Shown: positions 42,430 to 51,439 of the stretch, piece by piece | Layout of the letters: every line of letters starts with the position of its first letter | Numbering within the stretch: the first letter of the stretch is position 1 | Source: UBA7672 sp965279205 | Lineage (GTDB): Bacteria > Pseudomonadota > Alphaproteobacteria > Caulobacterales > Hyphomonadaceae | Length of the DNA stretch: 64,000 nt | Direction: 5' to 3' | NCBI GenBank assembly: GCA_965279205.1 | Contig: OZ257144.1 | Location: 1,054,001 to 1,118,000, forward strand | Made by a program: the position numbers and the translations under genes | Notes under the pieces: generated by a model | The model's input: only the letters and a program-made list of their open reading frames with translations | Database searches by the model: none | What the model was told of the DNA's origin: nothing

Positions 42430-42658
42430 CGGGCTGACCCCTTACCCGGCAAGTTGTGCGGCGGTTGTCGCGCCGCATCAAGGCGAAAATTCGGCGGAGC
42501 GCCCGGAATAAGGGAGATTGCGGCTTCGGCGCTACGATTTTTTGCCCTGCGACAGTGCTCCGAGGGCGCCGCTCGCGTCAGCGTTGTGTCCATCCTTAAC
42601 CCGATCTTTCCCGGTGTCCCCGACCCTCGGCAAACCGGCAGCAATCGGGGACGATGGC

Positions 42659-43036
42659 ATGAGCGCGGTTCTGGACCTGAGCCAGCTTCAGACGATGACC
42701 GGCGGTGACGCTGAGCTTGCAGTCGAAGCGCTGGGCATCTTCCGGCAGTCAGCAGACCTGTGGGGCCGCATGCTCGATCCCGCAGGCGAGGCCGCGCACT
42801 GGGCGGATGCCGCCCACGCAATCAAGGGCGCCGCTCGAAGCGTTGGCCTGATGGCGCTAGGCGATGCCTGCGAGACCGCCGAACGCCTTGGCCGCGCGGG
42901 CGATGCGACGCCCGTCCAGGCCGGCGTCGCGCTGTCAGAGGTGAAAGACCGCCTCGGCGAGGCGCTGGAAGCGCTTGCCCACGTCGAGCACCAGCTGATG
43001 ATGAAACGAAGCTTCGAGGGCGTAAGGCTGGGCTAG
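42659..43036 (+). CDS. HPt (histidine phosphotransfer) domain protein
   Basis: The 125-residue protein is a single HPt helical bundle. The phosphorylatable His53 is in AHAIKGAARSVGL, which matches the HxxKGxxxxxG motif. It should pass phosphate between a hybrid kinase and a receiver. No kinase is adjacent. The ATG at 42659 sits where the similarity starts; upstream codons in frame have none. Confidence 0.85.
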   Translation: MSAVLDLSQLQTMTGGDAELAVEALGIFRQSADLWGRMLDPAGEAAHWADAAHAIKGAARSVGLMALGDACETAERLGRAGDATPVQAGVALSEVKDRLGEALEALAHVEHQLMMKRSFEGVRLG

Positions 43037-43043
43037 GCGGCGC

Positions 43044-44474
43044 TCAGAAGCCGAAGGTCAGTTCAGTGTAGCCGTAGATGGCATCGCCTGTCCGAGTGGC
43101 GTTGGGCGCGGTCTTGAGGAAGTCGCCACGCGTGAGGGCGGCGCCGCCGATCGACAGGCGCACCGAGTCCGGGATCAGCCAGCGACGGTAGCGGATCTCG
43201 GTTTGCAGGCCGACATCATCACCGGAGGCGCCGGTTGCGTCGCGGACGCCGGAGTTGGCAAAACTGTCGCGCGGCTTGTCGAGCGTGACCTGCCGGACCA
43301 TGACAAGGGCATCGGACAGCTTGTCGGGTTTGACCTCTGCACGGACGCCGGGTGAATCGACGTTGGCGCGCAGGATCGCTCCATAAATGCTTGTAGGTCC
43401 GAATTCGAACGAGCGATCGCCGAACAGCGGATCGAAGCGCTCGCTGGAAAGGTCACTAGGGGAGTTGTCGCCCGTCGCCATGTCATAGTGGAGCGAGATG
43501 CGCGGGCTCCACGGCGCATCCAGTGTCCAGCCGGCTTCGGCGTGGAGCATGCTGGCGTCGTGGTCGAGATCGGTGATGTCGGCGGGACTGGTCGTGGCGC
43601 GCACAGTGCCGGTCTGGTGAGCGTATTCGAGATCGAAGTCCCACGTCGCGGTCTTGGGCGCGCGCTTCAAGCGGACGCCGAGCGTGGAGAGATCGCGGTT
43701 ACGCGTCGGTGCGTCGGACGCGTCGTCTTCGTCGAGGTCGAAGAGGTAAACGTCGCCGACGACCGATTCCAGCAGCGGCGTCTCGACATGCAGGCCGCTG
43801 AATCGGGTCCGGTCGAGCCTTTCGTTAAGGGCCGCCTCGTTGTCGAGCGCGGAGGGCGTATCGGAGGGCTGGCGGCTGGTCGGCGCCGTATAGAAGCCAG
43901 TGACCTTCATGCTGTTGGATCCCGTCCACACGGCACGGAGGCCGTCGAACTCGGAGAAGATGCTGCGATAGCCGGAGCGCGCGATCAGGCGGCGCGAGCC
44001 AACGTCCATGGTAAAGCGGCCGGCGGTGAAATCGAGCGTCGCGCCATCCATGAGGAAATTCTTCGGACGCCAGGCAAGATAGAGCTGGGCAGGTTCGAGT
44101 GTGTCGACCTCGCCAGGAGTGCTGCCGCCGGCATTGCCCAGGATGCGACGGGAATCGAGCAGCTCGCCGCCGATGATGATGATGCCGCCGGTATCGATTT
44201 CGGCTTTCAGAAGCGTCTGTATGCCGAAGAACTCGTCATCGCCCGTGCGGCCGGCCACGAACTGGTTGGCAAGCGTCTCGTAGCGGGGGCGGACGGAGCC
44301 GGAGAGCTTCAGCCAGTCTGGTGCGCCAACAGCTGCACCCAGACGCCAGGGCTTGTCTTTCGCTTCCTCAGCTTTGGCGGCCGTCTGGGTTTGCGCCTGT
44401 GCGGCAGGGGCGCAAGCCAGCGCGACGCCCAGGGCGCAAAACGGGAGCAGGGGCAAAACTTGTTTCATGGCCAT
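43044..44474 (-). CDS. Alginate-export-type outer membrane porin
   Basis: About 476 residues with a signal peptide (cleavage near AQAQ) and C-terminal ELTFGF, so an outer-membrane barrel. The N-terminal part 'LSGSVRPRYETLANQF' and 'LYLAWRPKNF', followed by 'LDFTAGRFTMDVGSRRLIAR', match the alginate_export (AlgE-like) domain family. In Alphaproteobacteria these are general or anion-type porins. A TTG at 44489 could be the start. The CAATATAGTT sequence just upstream recurs in the promoter of the adjacent Rrf2 gene, so sulfur-linked control is possible. Confidence 0.85.
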   Translation of the reverse strand: MAMKQVLPLLPFCALGVALACAPAAQAQTQTAAKAEEAKDKPWRLGAAVGAPDWLKLSGSVRPRYETLANQFVAGRTGDDEFFGIQTLLKAEIDTGGIIIIGGELLDSRRILGNAGGSTPGEVDTLEPAQLYLAWRPKNFLMDGATLDFTAGRFTMDVGSRRLIARSGYRSIFSEFDGLRAVWTGSNSMKVTGFYTAPTSRQPSDTPSALDNEAALNERLDRTRFSGLHVETPLLESVVGDVYLFDLDEDDASDAPTRNRDLSTLGVRLKRAPKTATWDFDLEYAHQTGTVRATTSPADITDLDHDASMLHAEAGWTLDAPWSPRISLHYDMATGDNSPSDLSSERFDPLFGDRSFEFGPTSIYGAILRANVDSPGVRAEVKPDKLSDALVMVRQVTLDKPRDSFANSGVRDATGASGDDVGLQTEIRYRRWLIPDSVRLSIGGAALTRGDFLKTAPNATRTGDAIYGYTELTFGF

Positions 44475-44544
44475 GCCAATATAGTTCAAGGAATGGACAA
44501 GACGTTGAGCCGCTTCCCGGGTCGGGAAAAGCGGTTTTCGAGCG

Positions 44545-44580
44545 TTTACTTACTCTACAGGGACAATATAGTTTAGGATG
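44545..44580 (+). promoter_or_regulatory. Promoter and probable Rrf2 operator, Rrf2 gene
   Basis: TTTACT (44545-44550) and TATAGT (44567-44572) are spaced by 16 bases and form a good sigma-70-like promoter. Between them lies ACTCTACAGGGACA (44552-44565), found again in the sbp promoter with 11 of 14 matches. A CAATATAGTT core at 44564 also occurs at the start of the divergent porin gene. Confidence 0.55.
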
Positions 44581-44630
44581 AGTCGTGGTCCATAGGGTCC
44601 GCGCCTGAGGTTCCTGTTCGGTCGAGCGCC

Positions 44631-45077
44631 ATGATTTCTCAGAAGGCGAAGTACGCGTTGCGGGCCCTTGTTGCCTTGGCCAAGCAGCCGCCCGGACAGC
44701 CGACCTTTATCGGGGACATCGCCGAGCAACAGTCCATTCCGAAGAAGTTTCTGGAACAGATTCTGCTCGACCTGAAGCATCACGGGCTGGTGGCGTCGCG
44801 GCGTGGAAAAGCCGGTGGTTATGGGCTTTTGCGGCCTGCCGATACGATTTCGTTCGGCGAAGTCCTGCGTATTGTTGATGGTCCGATTGCTCCCCTGCCG
44901 TGCCTGTCGAAGATCGCCTACCGGCGCTGCGAAGACTGCAAGGAAGAGGCGTCATGCGAAGTACGTCGCGTGTTCGCCCAGGTTGCGGATGCGACCCGGG
45001 GCGTGCTTGATCGCACGACGATTGCTGACGCCATCGGCCAGCGCCTGCCGGCCCGTCTGAGGGACGCTGTCGCCTAA
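44631..45077 (+). CDS. Rrf2 family regulator, probable sulfur-assimilation repressor
   Basis: The 148-residue protein has the Rrf2 winged helix (SQKAKYALRALVALA, 'IPKKFLEQILLDLKHHGLVASRRGKAGGYGLLRP', cited in part). Cys91, Cys100, Cys103 and Cys109 follow in CLSKIAYRRCEDCKEEASC, four potential ligands for an Fe-S cluster or effector. The gene directly precedes the sulfate importer genes, so a CymR-like role is inferred. The motif shared by its promoter and that of sbp supports this. Confidence 0.88.
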   Translation: MISQKAKYALRALVALAKQPPGQPTFIGDIAEQQSIPKKFLEQILLDLKHHGLVASRRGKAGGYGLLRPADTISFGEVLRIVDGPIAPLPCLSKIAYRRCEDCKEEASCEVRRVFAQVADATRGVLDRTTIADAIGQRLPARLRDAVA

Positions 45078-45084
45078 CCTGCGT

Positions 45085-45118
45085 TTGACAAACTCTACTG
45101 GATCACTAGCGTTATAGC
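45085..45118 (+). promoter_or_regulatory. sbp promoter with operator motif
   Basis: TTGACA at 45085-45090 is followed by ACTCTACTGGATCA at 45092-45105, a near copy of the motif in the Rrf2 promoter. TAGCGT at 45107 or TATAGC at 45113 could serve as -10. The position between -35 and -10 suits repression. Confidence 0.5.
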
Positions 45119-45136
45119 GATCCGGAGGACTTCCCG

Positions 45137-46156
45137 ATGCGCCTGACGGTCTTAGCCTTGGCCGCAGCCCTTTCGCTTGCGGCGTGCGGTCAGTCGAGCA
45201 CGACGGCCGGCGAGGTGTCGCTACTCAACGTCTCCTACGACCCGACCCGTGAACTCTACGAAGCGTTCAACGCGGACTTCTCGGCGAACTACAAGACGCC
45301 GGACGGAAAGACCGTGAAGGTCAACATGTCCCACGGCGGCTCGGGCAAGCAGGCGCGTGCGGTGATCGACGGGCTCGAAGCCGACGTCGTGACGCTGGCG
45401 CTGCAAAACGACATCGACATTATCGCCAAGGACACCGGAAAGATTCCCGCGGACTGGCGCACCAAGCTGCCGGGTAATTCGGCGCCATACACCTCGACCG
45501 TGGTGTTCCTGGTGCGCGCGGGCAATCCGAAGAACATCCATGACTGGAACGATCTCGCCCTGCCTGGCGTGTCGGTTATCACGCCTAACCCGAAGACATC
45601 GGGCGGCGCGCGCTGGAACTATCTGGCCGCCTGGGCCTATGGCGCGAAGCAGTTCGCGGGGGATGAGACCAAGATCAAGGAATTCGTGGGCGCGATCTAC
45701 AAGAACGTGGCGAAACTCGACACCGGCGCTCGCGGCTCGACGACGACATTCACCCAGCAAGGCACAGGAGATGTGCTGATTACCTGGGAGAACGAGGGCT
45801 ACTACACGCTGACCGAGCAGATCGCAGACAAGTACGAGCTGATCTATCCTTCGCTCTCGATCAAGGCTGAACCGCCTGTCGCAGTCGTGTCTGGCAATAC
45901 CGAGAAGAAAGGCCTGACGCAGGTCGCCGAGGATTATCTCAAACACCTCTATTCATCGGCGGGTCAGAAGCTCGTGGCGAGATACTATTACCGGCCCATC
46001 GATCCATCGGCGGCCGATCCGGCGGATGTGGCGCGCTTCAAGCAGATCGACATGGTGACGATCGACGATCCGTTGTTCGGCGGATGGGCGCAGGCGCAAC
46101 CCAAGCATTTCGATGAAGGCGGCCTTTTCGACCAGATCTATCAACCTGCGAGATAG
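45137..46156 (+). CDS. sbp: Sulfate-binding protein
   Basis: The 339-residue solute-binding protein of the sulfate/thiosulfate ABC importer. 'LLNVSYDPTRELYEAFNADF' and 'HGGSGKQARAVIDGLEADVVTLAL', with 'PKTSGGARWNYLAAWAYG', are family hallmarks for sulfate binding. Its N-terminus has a lipobox (SLAAC, Cys17), so it is probably a tethered lipoprotein. GGAGG precedes the ATG. First gene of sbp-cysT-cysW-cysA. Confidence 0.95.
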   Translation: MRLTVLALAAALSLAACGQSSTTAGEVSLLNVSYDPTRELYEAFNADFSANYKTPDGKTVKVNMSHGGSGKQARAVIDGLEADVVTLALQNDIDIIAKDTGKIPADWRTKLPGNSAPYTSTVVFLVRAGNPKNIHDWNDLALPGVSVITPNPKTSGGARWNYLAAWAYGAKQFAGDETKIKEFVGAIYKNVAKLDTGARGSTTTFTQQGTGDVLITWENEGYYTLTEQIADKYELIYPSLSIKAEPPVAVVSGNTEKKGLTQVAEDYLKHLYSSAGQKLVARYYYRPIDPSAADPADVARFKQIDMVTIDDPLFGGWAQAQPKHFDEGGLFDQIYQPAR

Positions 46157-46159
46157 TGG

Positions 46160-47026
46160 ATGACGGCAGCGGCGCCGGACGGGGCGCAGACTTTCCGCTG
46201 GCGGCGGCGCAGCGTCCTGCCGGGCTTCGGCCTGAGCCTGGGATACACGGTCGCATACCTTTCGCTGATCGTGCTGATACCGCTGGCGGGCCTGGGTTTT
46301 CGGTCGGCGACGCTGGGTTGGGACGAATTCTGGCGCATCGCGATGGACGAGCGTGTCGTCAAGGCGCTGCAGCTGTCGTTCGGTGCGGCGTTGCTGGCAG
46401 CCATCGTCAACACCGTGTTCGGCGTGCTCGTGGCCTGGGTGCTGGTGCGCTACCGTTTTCCGGGCCGGCGTTGGCTTGATGCCGCCGTCGATCTTCCCTT
46501 TGCCCTGCCGACCGCTGTGGCGGGAATTGCGCTTGCGACGCTCTACGCGCCGAACGGTCCGTTCGGGATGATTCTCGACGACTGGTTCGGCGTGAAGGTC
46601 GGCTTCACATCGACCGGTGTGGTGATGGCGCTGATCTTTGTCGGCTTGCCGTTCGTTGTGCGCACGGTTCAGCCGGTGCTCGAAGAGATCGATCGCGAGA
46701 CCGAGGAAGTTGCCGCAACACTGGGCGCGCGGCGCTGGCGCACTGTGACGCGCGTGATCCTGCCTGCGATGTTTCCAGCCATCCTGACCGGCTTTGCGCT
46801 GTCGTTTGCGCGGGGCGTAGGCGAATACGGCTCGGTGATCTTCATCGCTTCGAACCTTCCCTACCAGTCCGAGATCGCGCCGCTGCTGATCGTGATCCGG
46901 CTGGAAGAGCACAATTATGCCGGCGCGACCGCTATTGCGGCGATCATGCTGGTGATGTCGTTCGCGATGCTGTTCGTGATCAACATCCTGCAGGCCTGGA
47001 GCCGGAAATGGTTCGGCCATGTCTGA
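46160..47026 (+). CDS. cysT: Sulfate ABC transporter permease CysT
   Basis: The 288-residue permease (also CysU) has six membrane helices and the EAA loop 'EEVAATLGARRWRTVTRVILPAM' (cited as EEVAATLGARRWRT). It follows sbp by three bases and overlaps cysW by eight. Together with CysW it forms the sulfate channel. Confidence 0.95.
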   Translation: MTAAAPDGAQTFRWRRRSVLPGFGLSLGYTVAYLSLIVLIPLAGLGFRSATLGWDEFWRIAMDERVVKALQLSFGAALLAAIVNTVFGVLVAWVLVRYRFPGRRWLDAAVDLPFALPTAVAGIALATLYAPNGPFGMILDDWFGVKVGFTSTGVVMALIFVGLPFVVRTVQPVLEEIDRETEEVAATLGARRWRTVTRVILPAMFPAILTGFALSFARGVGEYGSVIFIASNLPYQSEIAPLLIVIRLEEHNYAGATAIAAIMLVMSFAMLFVINILQAWSRKWFGHV

Positions 47027-47891
47027 CGCCGCGCCCGTCAAGAAGCCCAGGATCCGGACTGCGATAGGCGAGGGCCCGGGCACGCGTGCGGCGCTGATCA
47101 CCGCAGCGCTGATCTTCCTTGGCCTGATGCTGATTGCGCCGTTGCTGGTTGTGTTCGTCGAAGCATTTAGCCGCGGGATCGGCGTCTACTTTGCGGCGTT
47201 GGCTTTGCCGGACACCATGTCGGCATTGCAGCTGACGCTTCTTGTTGCCGCTATCGCCGTGCCGATGAATCTGGTGTTCGGCGTCGCTGCGGCCTGGGCG
47301 ATCGCCAAGTTTGACTTCAAGGGCAAGTCTTTCCTGCTGACGCTGATCGATCTGCCATTCGCGGTATCGCCGGTCGTGTCGGGTCTGATCTTTGTGTTGC
47401 TGTTCGGCGCCAACAGCGTGCTCGGTCCCTGGCTTGATGCGCAGGGGATCAAGATCCTCTTTGCGGTGCCCGGCATCGTGATCGCGACGATCTTCATCAC
47501 CTTTCCATTCATCGCGCGCGAGCTGATCCCACTGATGCAGCAGCAGGGCACGACGGAAGAGGAGGCGGCGGTATCGCTGGGCGCAAGCGGCTGGCGCACC
47601 TTCTTTCTGGTGACGCTGCCCAACGTGAAGTGGGGCCTGCTTTATGGCGTGCTTCTCTGCAATGCCCGCGCGATGGGTGAATTCGGCGCTGTGTCGGTGG
47701 TGTCGGGCCATATTCGTGGCATGACGAATACGCTGCCGCTGCACATCGAGATCTTGTATAATGACAACAAGGCGGCCGCGGCGTTCGCGGTGGCATCCTT
47801 GCTGGCCATGCTTGCCCTTGTAACCCTGGCAGTTAAGACCCTGCTGGAAGCCCGTTTCGCCGGCGAACTTGCCGCGCAGCGGCGCCACTGA
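47019..47891 (+). CDS. cysW: Sulfate ABC transporter permease CysW
   Basis: The 290-residue permease has six membrane helices and the EAA loop 'EEEAAVSLGASGWRTFFLVTLP'. 'FGAVSVVSGHIRGMTNTLPLHIEILYND' (in part) is typical of CysW. It overlaps the cysT stop. Confidence 0.95.
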   Translation: MSDAAPVKKPRIRTAIGEGPGTRAALITAALIFLGLMLIAPLLVVFVEAFSRGIGVYFAALALPDTMSALQLTLLVAAIAVPMNLVFGVAAAWAIAKFDFKGKSFLLTLIDLPFAVSPVVSGLIFVLLFGANSVLGPWLDAQGIKILFAVPGIVIATIFITFPFIARELIPLMQQQGTTEEEAAVSLGASGWRTFFLVTLPNVKWGLLYGVLLCNARAMGEFGAVSVVSGHIRGMTNTLPLHIEILYNDNKAAAAFAVASLLAMLALVTLAVKTLLEARFAGELAAQRRH

Positions 47892-47911
47892 TCCGGAGCA
47901 TCCACGCCTAA

Positions 47912-49033
47912 ATGCAAGTTCGCGCCGTCAACATCAACAAGCGCTATGTCGGCATCGCCGCGCTCGACAACGTGTCGCTGACCGTGCAGCCGGGCGAGCT
48001 GGTCGCGCTGCTGGGACCGTCGGGTTCGGGCAAGACGACGTTGCTGCGCACGATTGCGGGCCTCGAGATTCCCGATTCCGGCAAGATTTACTTCAATGAC
48101 CGCGATGCATCCGAAGGCCGCATCCAGGATCGCGGCGTCGGCTTCGTGTTCCAGCACTACGCGTTGTTCAAACACATGCGGGTTATGGACAACATTGCGT
48201 TCGGCATGCGCGCGCGGCGGAAGAACAAGCCGAAGGAGTCCGAGGTCAAGCGGCGCGTGCTGGAACTGCTGGACCTTGTGCAGTTGTCTGGCCTTGAAAA
48301 GCGCTTCCCGACTCAGCTGTCAGGTGGTCAGCGGCAACGCGTGGCATTGGCGCGGGCTCTGGCGATCGAGCCGAGTGTATTGCTGCTCGACGAGCCGTTC
48401 GGCGCGCTTGATGCACGCGTAAGAAAAGACCTGCGCCGCTGGCTGCGCGAAATTCACGAGCGTACTGGTCACACCACGCTGTTCGTGACGCATGATCAGG
48501 AAGAGGCGCTGGAGCTGGCCGACCGGGTCGTGGTGATGAGCAAGGGCAAGATCGAGCAGTCGGCGACGCCTGACGAAATCTACGACACGCCAGCAACGCC
48601 ATTCGTGTTCTCGTTCATCGGCGAGTCGAGCGTGATCCCGGTGGTGGTGGGTAATGGTCGGGCTACGCTGGACGAACGCGTGCTCGACCTTGAGATCGGC
48701 GGACTGCCGGACGGTCCGGCGCAGCTCTACCTGCGGCCGGAGGACGTTACGATGGTGACCGATGGCGGGCCGGGCATACCTGGCCTTGTCGTCTCCACAC
48801 GCCGGATCGGCGGCATGCGACGGGTGACCATCGAATGCGGCCTTGCACGTCACCGCATCGAATTCGATGCGCCCGCAGAAATCTCGATCAGCAACTCGCA
48901 ACGCCTGACAATCCGCGTCATCGGCGGACGCGTCTATGGCGCAGGTGCCGAAGGCTATGAGACGGAACGTCTGGCCGCGTCGGCCACGTCTGACTTCAAA
49001 TGGGCGAAAGCTGAAGGCTGGCTGGAGCGCTAG
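47912..49033 (+). CDS. cysA: Sulfate ABC transporter ATP-binding protein
   Basis: The 373-residue ATPase has Walker A GPSGSGKTTLLR, signature LSGGQRQRVALARAL, Walker B LLLDEPFGALDA and THDQEEA, plus a C-terminal TOBE-like regulatory domain from about residue 240. It energises sulfate import. It closes the importer operon; I see no terminator in the following 150 bases. Confidence 0.95.
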   Translation: MQVRAVNINKRYVGIAALDNVSLTVQPGELVALLGPSGSGKTTLLRTIAGLEIPDSGKIYFNDRDASEGRIQDRGVGFVFQHYALFKHMRVMDNIAFGMRARRKNKPKESEVKRRVLELLDLVQLSGLEKRFPTQLSGGQRQRVALARALAIEPSVLLLDEPFGALDARVRKDLRRWLREIHERTGHTTLFVTHDQEEALELADRVVVMSKGKIEQSATPDEIYDTPATPFVFSFIGESSVIPVVVGNGRATLDERVLDLEIGGLPDGPAQLYLRPEDVTMVTDGGPGIPGLVVSTRRIGGMRRVTIECGLARHRIEFDAPAEISISNSQRLTIRVIGGRVYGAGAEGYETERLAASATSDFKWAKAEGWLER

Positions 49034-49186
49034 ACAGCCCGCCGCACTTTCCCGGCCTGTTCTCACAGTTCCGCGACCCGCCGTTCCAGCGGCCGCAATC
49101 AATTGCCCGCGCAGTGTGAACCCGTATAGGCTCTCATCAACTCCCGCTCACGGAGACGGGAGAGTTCAGATCCGGTGGAGGCAGAC

Positions 49187-50068
49187 ATGTGCGACGAACA
49201 TACCGAACACAGCAATGAAGAGTTCTTCGAGAAGGCAGGCAGCCTGTCGCGGCGCGGCTTTGGCGTGATGTCGGCAGCGGCGCTGGCCGCCTGCGCCACC
49301 AGCCCGGCAGACGCAGTCACGGTGACCGAGCGGGAAGTCGAGATTCAGACCGCTGATGGCATGATGGATGCGCACTACGCGGCGCCGTCCGCGGGCAAGC
49401 ATCCTGCCGTTCTGGTATGGCCCGACATCATGGGCCTTCGTCCTGCCTTCCGCCGGATGGCCGTGCGCCTTGCCGAGTCCGGCTATGCGGTGCTGACCGT
49501 GAATCCGTTCTACCGGGCGGCGAAGGGCCAGGTGTTCGATGCGGCGACGGAGAAATTCTCCGACCCGCCGGTGCGCCAGCGTCTGGTCGGGCTGATGGGC
49601 CCTGCGACCGGCAATCCCGAGAACACGAAGAAGGATGCCGTCGCCGGCATTGGCTGGCTCGACAAGCAGAAGGAAGTCGACACCAAGCGTGGCGTCGGCA
49701 CGACCGGCTACTGCATGGGTGGCCCGCTTGTGATGCGCACGATGGCGTTCGTCCCGGATCGCGTACGCGCTGGCGGCACCTTCCATGGCGGCGGCCTTGC
49801 GACAACGCAGCCGACCAGCCCGGTGCTGCTGGTTCCGCAGATGAAAGCCAAAGCCGTTCTCATCGCCGTGGCGCAGAACGACGACACCACCGACCCGACC
49901 GTCAAGGAAAAGGTGAAAGCCGCGTTCGATGCGCAGAAGATCCCGGCGGAAGTCGAAGTCTATCCCGCGCAGCACGGCTGGTGCCCGCCTGACAGCCAGG
50001 TGTTCGACCAGGTGCAGGCTGACCGCGCGTGGGAACGACTGCTCGCAACATTCAAGGCCGGACTCTAG
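49187..50068 (+). CDS. Dienelactone hydrolase family protein, Tat-exported
   Basis: The 293-residue protein has a twin-arginine signal (SRRGF at 21-25) ending in a lipobox-like ALAAC (Cys36). The alpha/beta hydrolase domain has the dienelactone hydrolase triad: nucleophile Cys176 in GYCMGG, an Asp in AQNDDTTDP (about 232-236) and His263 in AQHGW. The natural ester or lactone is unknown. The ATG at 49187 has GGTGGAGG upstream; a GTG at 49175 is the alternative. Confidence 0.9.
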   Translation: MCDEHTEHSNEEFFEKAGSLSRRGFGVMSAAALAACATSPADAVTVTEREVEIQTADGMMDAHYAAPSAGKHPAVLVWPDIMGLRPAFRRMAVRLAESGYAVLTVNPFYRAAKGQVFDAATEKFSDPPVRQRLVGLMGPATGNPENTKKDAVAGIGWLDKQKEVDTKRGVGTTGYCMGGPLVMRTMAFVPDRVRAGGTFHGGGLATTQPTSPVLLVPQMKAKAVLIAVAQNDDTTDPTVKEKVKAAFDAQKIPAEVEVYPAQHGWCPPDSQVFDQVQADRAWERLLATFKAGL

Positions 50069-50508
50069 GCCGTACGCTTCGCCTTGGTTCTGGAATTGGG
50101 CCGCGGTTTCGCCGCGGCCTTTTTCTCTTGCGCGCGCGCATCTGCGATCTCGAGGTTTTCCGCAATCCGTGCCTTGACCAGCTTCTTCACCAGCGCAGCC
50201 GGGATCGGCTTCTCGGGCTGGAACTGCATCGTCCCCGACGACGTCGCGAACAGGGCAGCTTCGGGATATTTTCCGATCAGCGTCGAACTCATCGGAAAGA
50301 AGCTGAGATGGTTCTTGAAAGCGCCAAAAGCGACCAGATGACCATGCAGCAGATAAGTCGGCTGCCCATAGCTGATCACCTCTTCCGCGCCCGGTGCCGC
50401 AGCCCTGATCTGCGCCTGCAACTTCTCAAGCGCCGCACGCTGCTTCGGCTCCAGGCGCGAGAGCCAGTGCTCGACATCCCTGGCTACCGGTATTCCTCTC
50501 ATCGGCAC
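50065..50508 (-). CDS. DUF1801 domain-containing protein
   Basis: The 147-residue protein matches DUF1801 (YdhG-like): 'VEHWLSRLEPKQRAALEKLQAQIRAAAPGAEEVISYGQPTY' (in part) and 'GHLVAFGAFKNHLSFFPMS'. A Lys/Ala/Pro-rich tail follows. The GTG at 50508 lies two bases after the LysR stop with GGAGGTGAT upstream; an ATG at 50502 is possible. The gene is probably on the LysR transcript. Confidence 0.85.
   Translation of the reverse strand: MPMRGIPVARDVEHWLSRLEPKQRAALEKLQAQIRAAAPGAEEVISYGQPTYLLHGHLVAFGAFKNHLSFFPMSSTLIGKYPEAALFATSSGTMQFQPEKPIPAALVKKLVKARIAENLEIADARAQEKKAAAKPRPNSRTKAKRTA
50099..50124 (+). terminator. Terminator of the hydrolase gene inside a convergent gene
   Basis: GGCCGCGG (50099-50106) and CCGCGGCC (50112-50119) form a perfect 8-bp stem around TTTCG, followed by TTTTT. 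The hairpin lies 31 bases after the hydrolase stop and within the C-terminal coding part of the DUF1801 gene on the other strand, where it encodes part of the Lys/Ala/Pro tail. Confidence 0.82.
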
Positions 50509-50509
50509 G

Positions 50510-51439
50510 TCAGACCCCTATCACCTCCGACGCCTGCGCTTCGGACTTTAGCCACGCCATGAAGGTGCGGGCGAGTTTCGAAGGCGTGCGCCATTTGGGG
50601 TAGACGATCCAGTACGCGAAATCGATGTCGCTGGCGCCGTCGGCAAAGGGCGCGATGAGGCGGCCGCGTTCGAGGTCGCCCGAGGCGATTGCGAACTTGG
50701 CCAGGGCAACGCCGCGGCCAGCCGCCGCCGCCTCGACCACGAGCGACGACTGCGTAAAGCGCGGGCCGCGATTGCCGTCGACGCCGGTGACGCCGCGCGC
50801 CTTGAGCCAAGCGTTCCAGTCCGGACGCGACGGATCGTTCTCCGGGCTCTCGTCGTGCAGCAGCGTGTAGTGACCAAGGTCGGTCGGCGAGCGCAGCGGG
50901 TGGGCGCCCTTCAGGAGTTCGGGCGAGCAGACCGGTAGAACCGATTCCGACATGATCTTCTCGGTGCGCAAGCCTTCATAGAGGCCTTTGCCATGGCGTA
51001 GCGCGAGATCGATGTCGGATGAATTGAAGTCGGTCATCGCCATGTCGGCCGAGACCCACACCTCGGCTTCAGGATTTTGTTCCTGGAATTTCTCGAGACG
51101 CGGGGCCAGCCACTTGGCGGCAAAGGACGGCGCGGACGAGATCATCAGCCGGTCGCGGCGGGCAGGCGCGCGCATGTGATGGACCGCTTCGGCCATCATC
51201 TCGAAGGCGGAGGTCAGCAGGGGCAGGGCGGCCTGGCCCGCGTCAGTCAGCAGGACTTGGCGGCCGGTGCGGCGGAACAGCGGGGCCCCCGCAAATTCCT
51301 CGAGCTGGCGAATCTGCTGGCTGATGGCGCCAGGCGTAACGTTCAGCTCCTCCGCTGCGCGCGTGAAAGACAGATGCCGGGCGGCCGCCTCGAAGGCGCG
51401 TAGGGCGTTGAGAGCTGGGAGGCGGTCTTCCTGGGCCAT
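50510..51439 (-). CDS. LysR family transcriptional regulator (GcvA-like)
   Basis: The 309-residue protein has an N-terminal winged helix (ALRAFEAAARHLSFTRAAEELNVTPGAISQQI, cited to its first part) and a LysR substrate domain. 'LPALNALRAFEAAARHLSF' is the GcvA-type opening. Its targets may be the adjacent DUF1801 gene or distant genes. Confidence 0.93.
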   Translation of the reverse strand: MAQEDRLPALNALRAFEAAARHLSFTRAAEELNVTPGAISQQIRQLEEFAGAPLFRRTGRQVLLTDAGQAALPLLTSAFEMMAEAVHHMRAPARRDRLMISSAPSFAAKWLAPRLEKFQEQNPEAEVWVSADMAMTDFNSSDIDLALRHGKGLYEGLRTEKIMSESVLPVCSPELLKGAHPLRSPTDLGHYTLLHDESPENDPSRPDWNAWLKARGVTGVDGNRGPRFTQSSLVVEAAAAGRGVALAKFAIASGDLERGRLIAPFADGASDIDFAYWIVYPKWRTPSKLARTFMAWLKSEAQASEVIGV

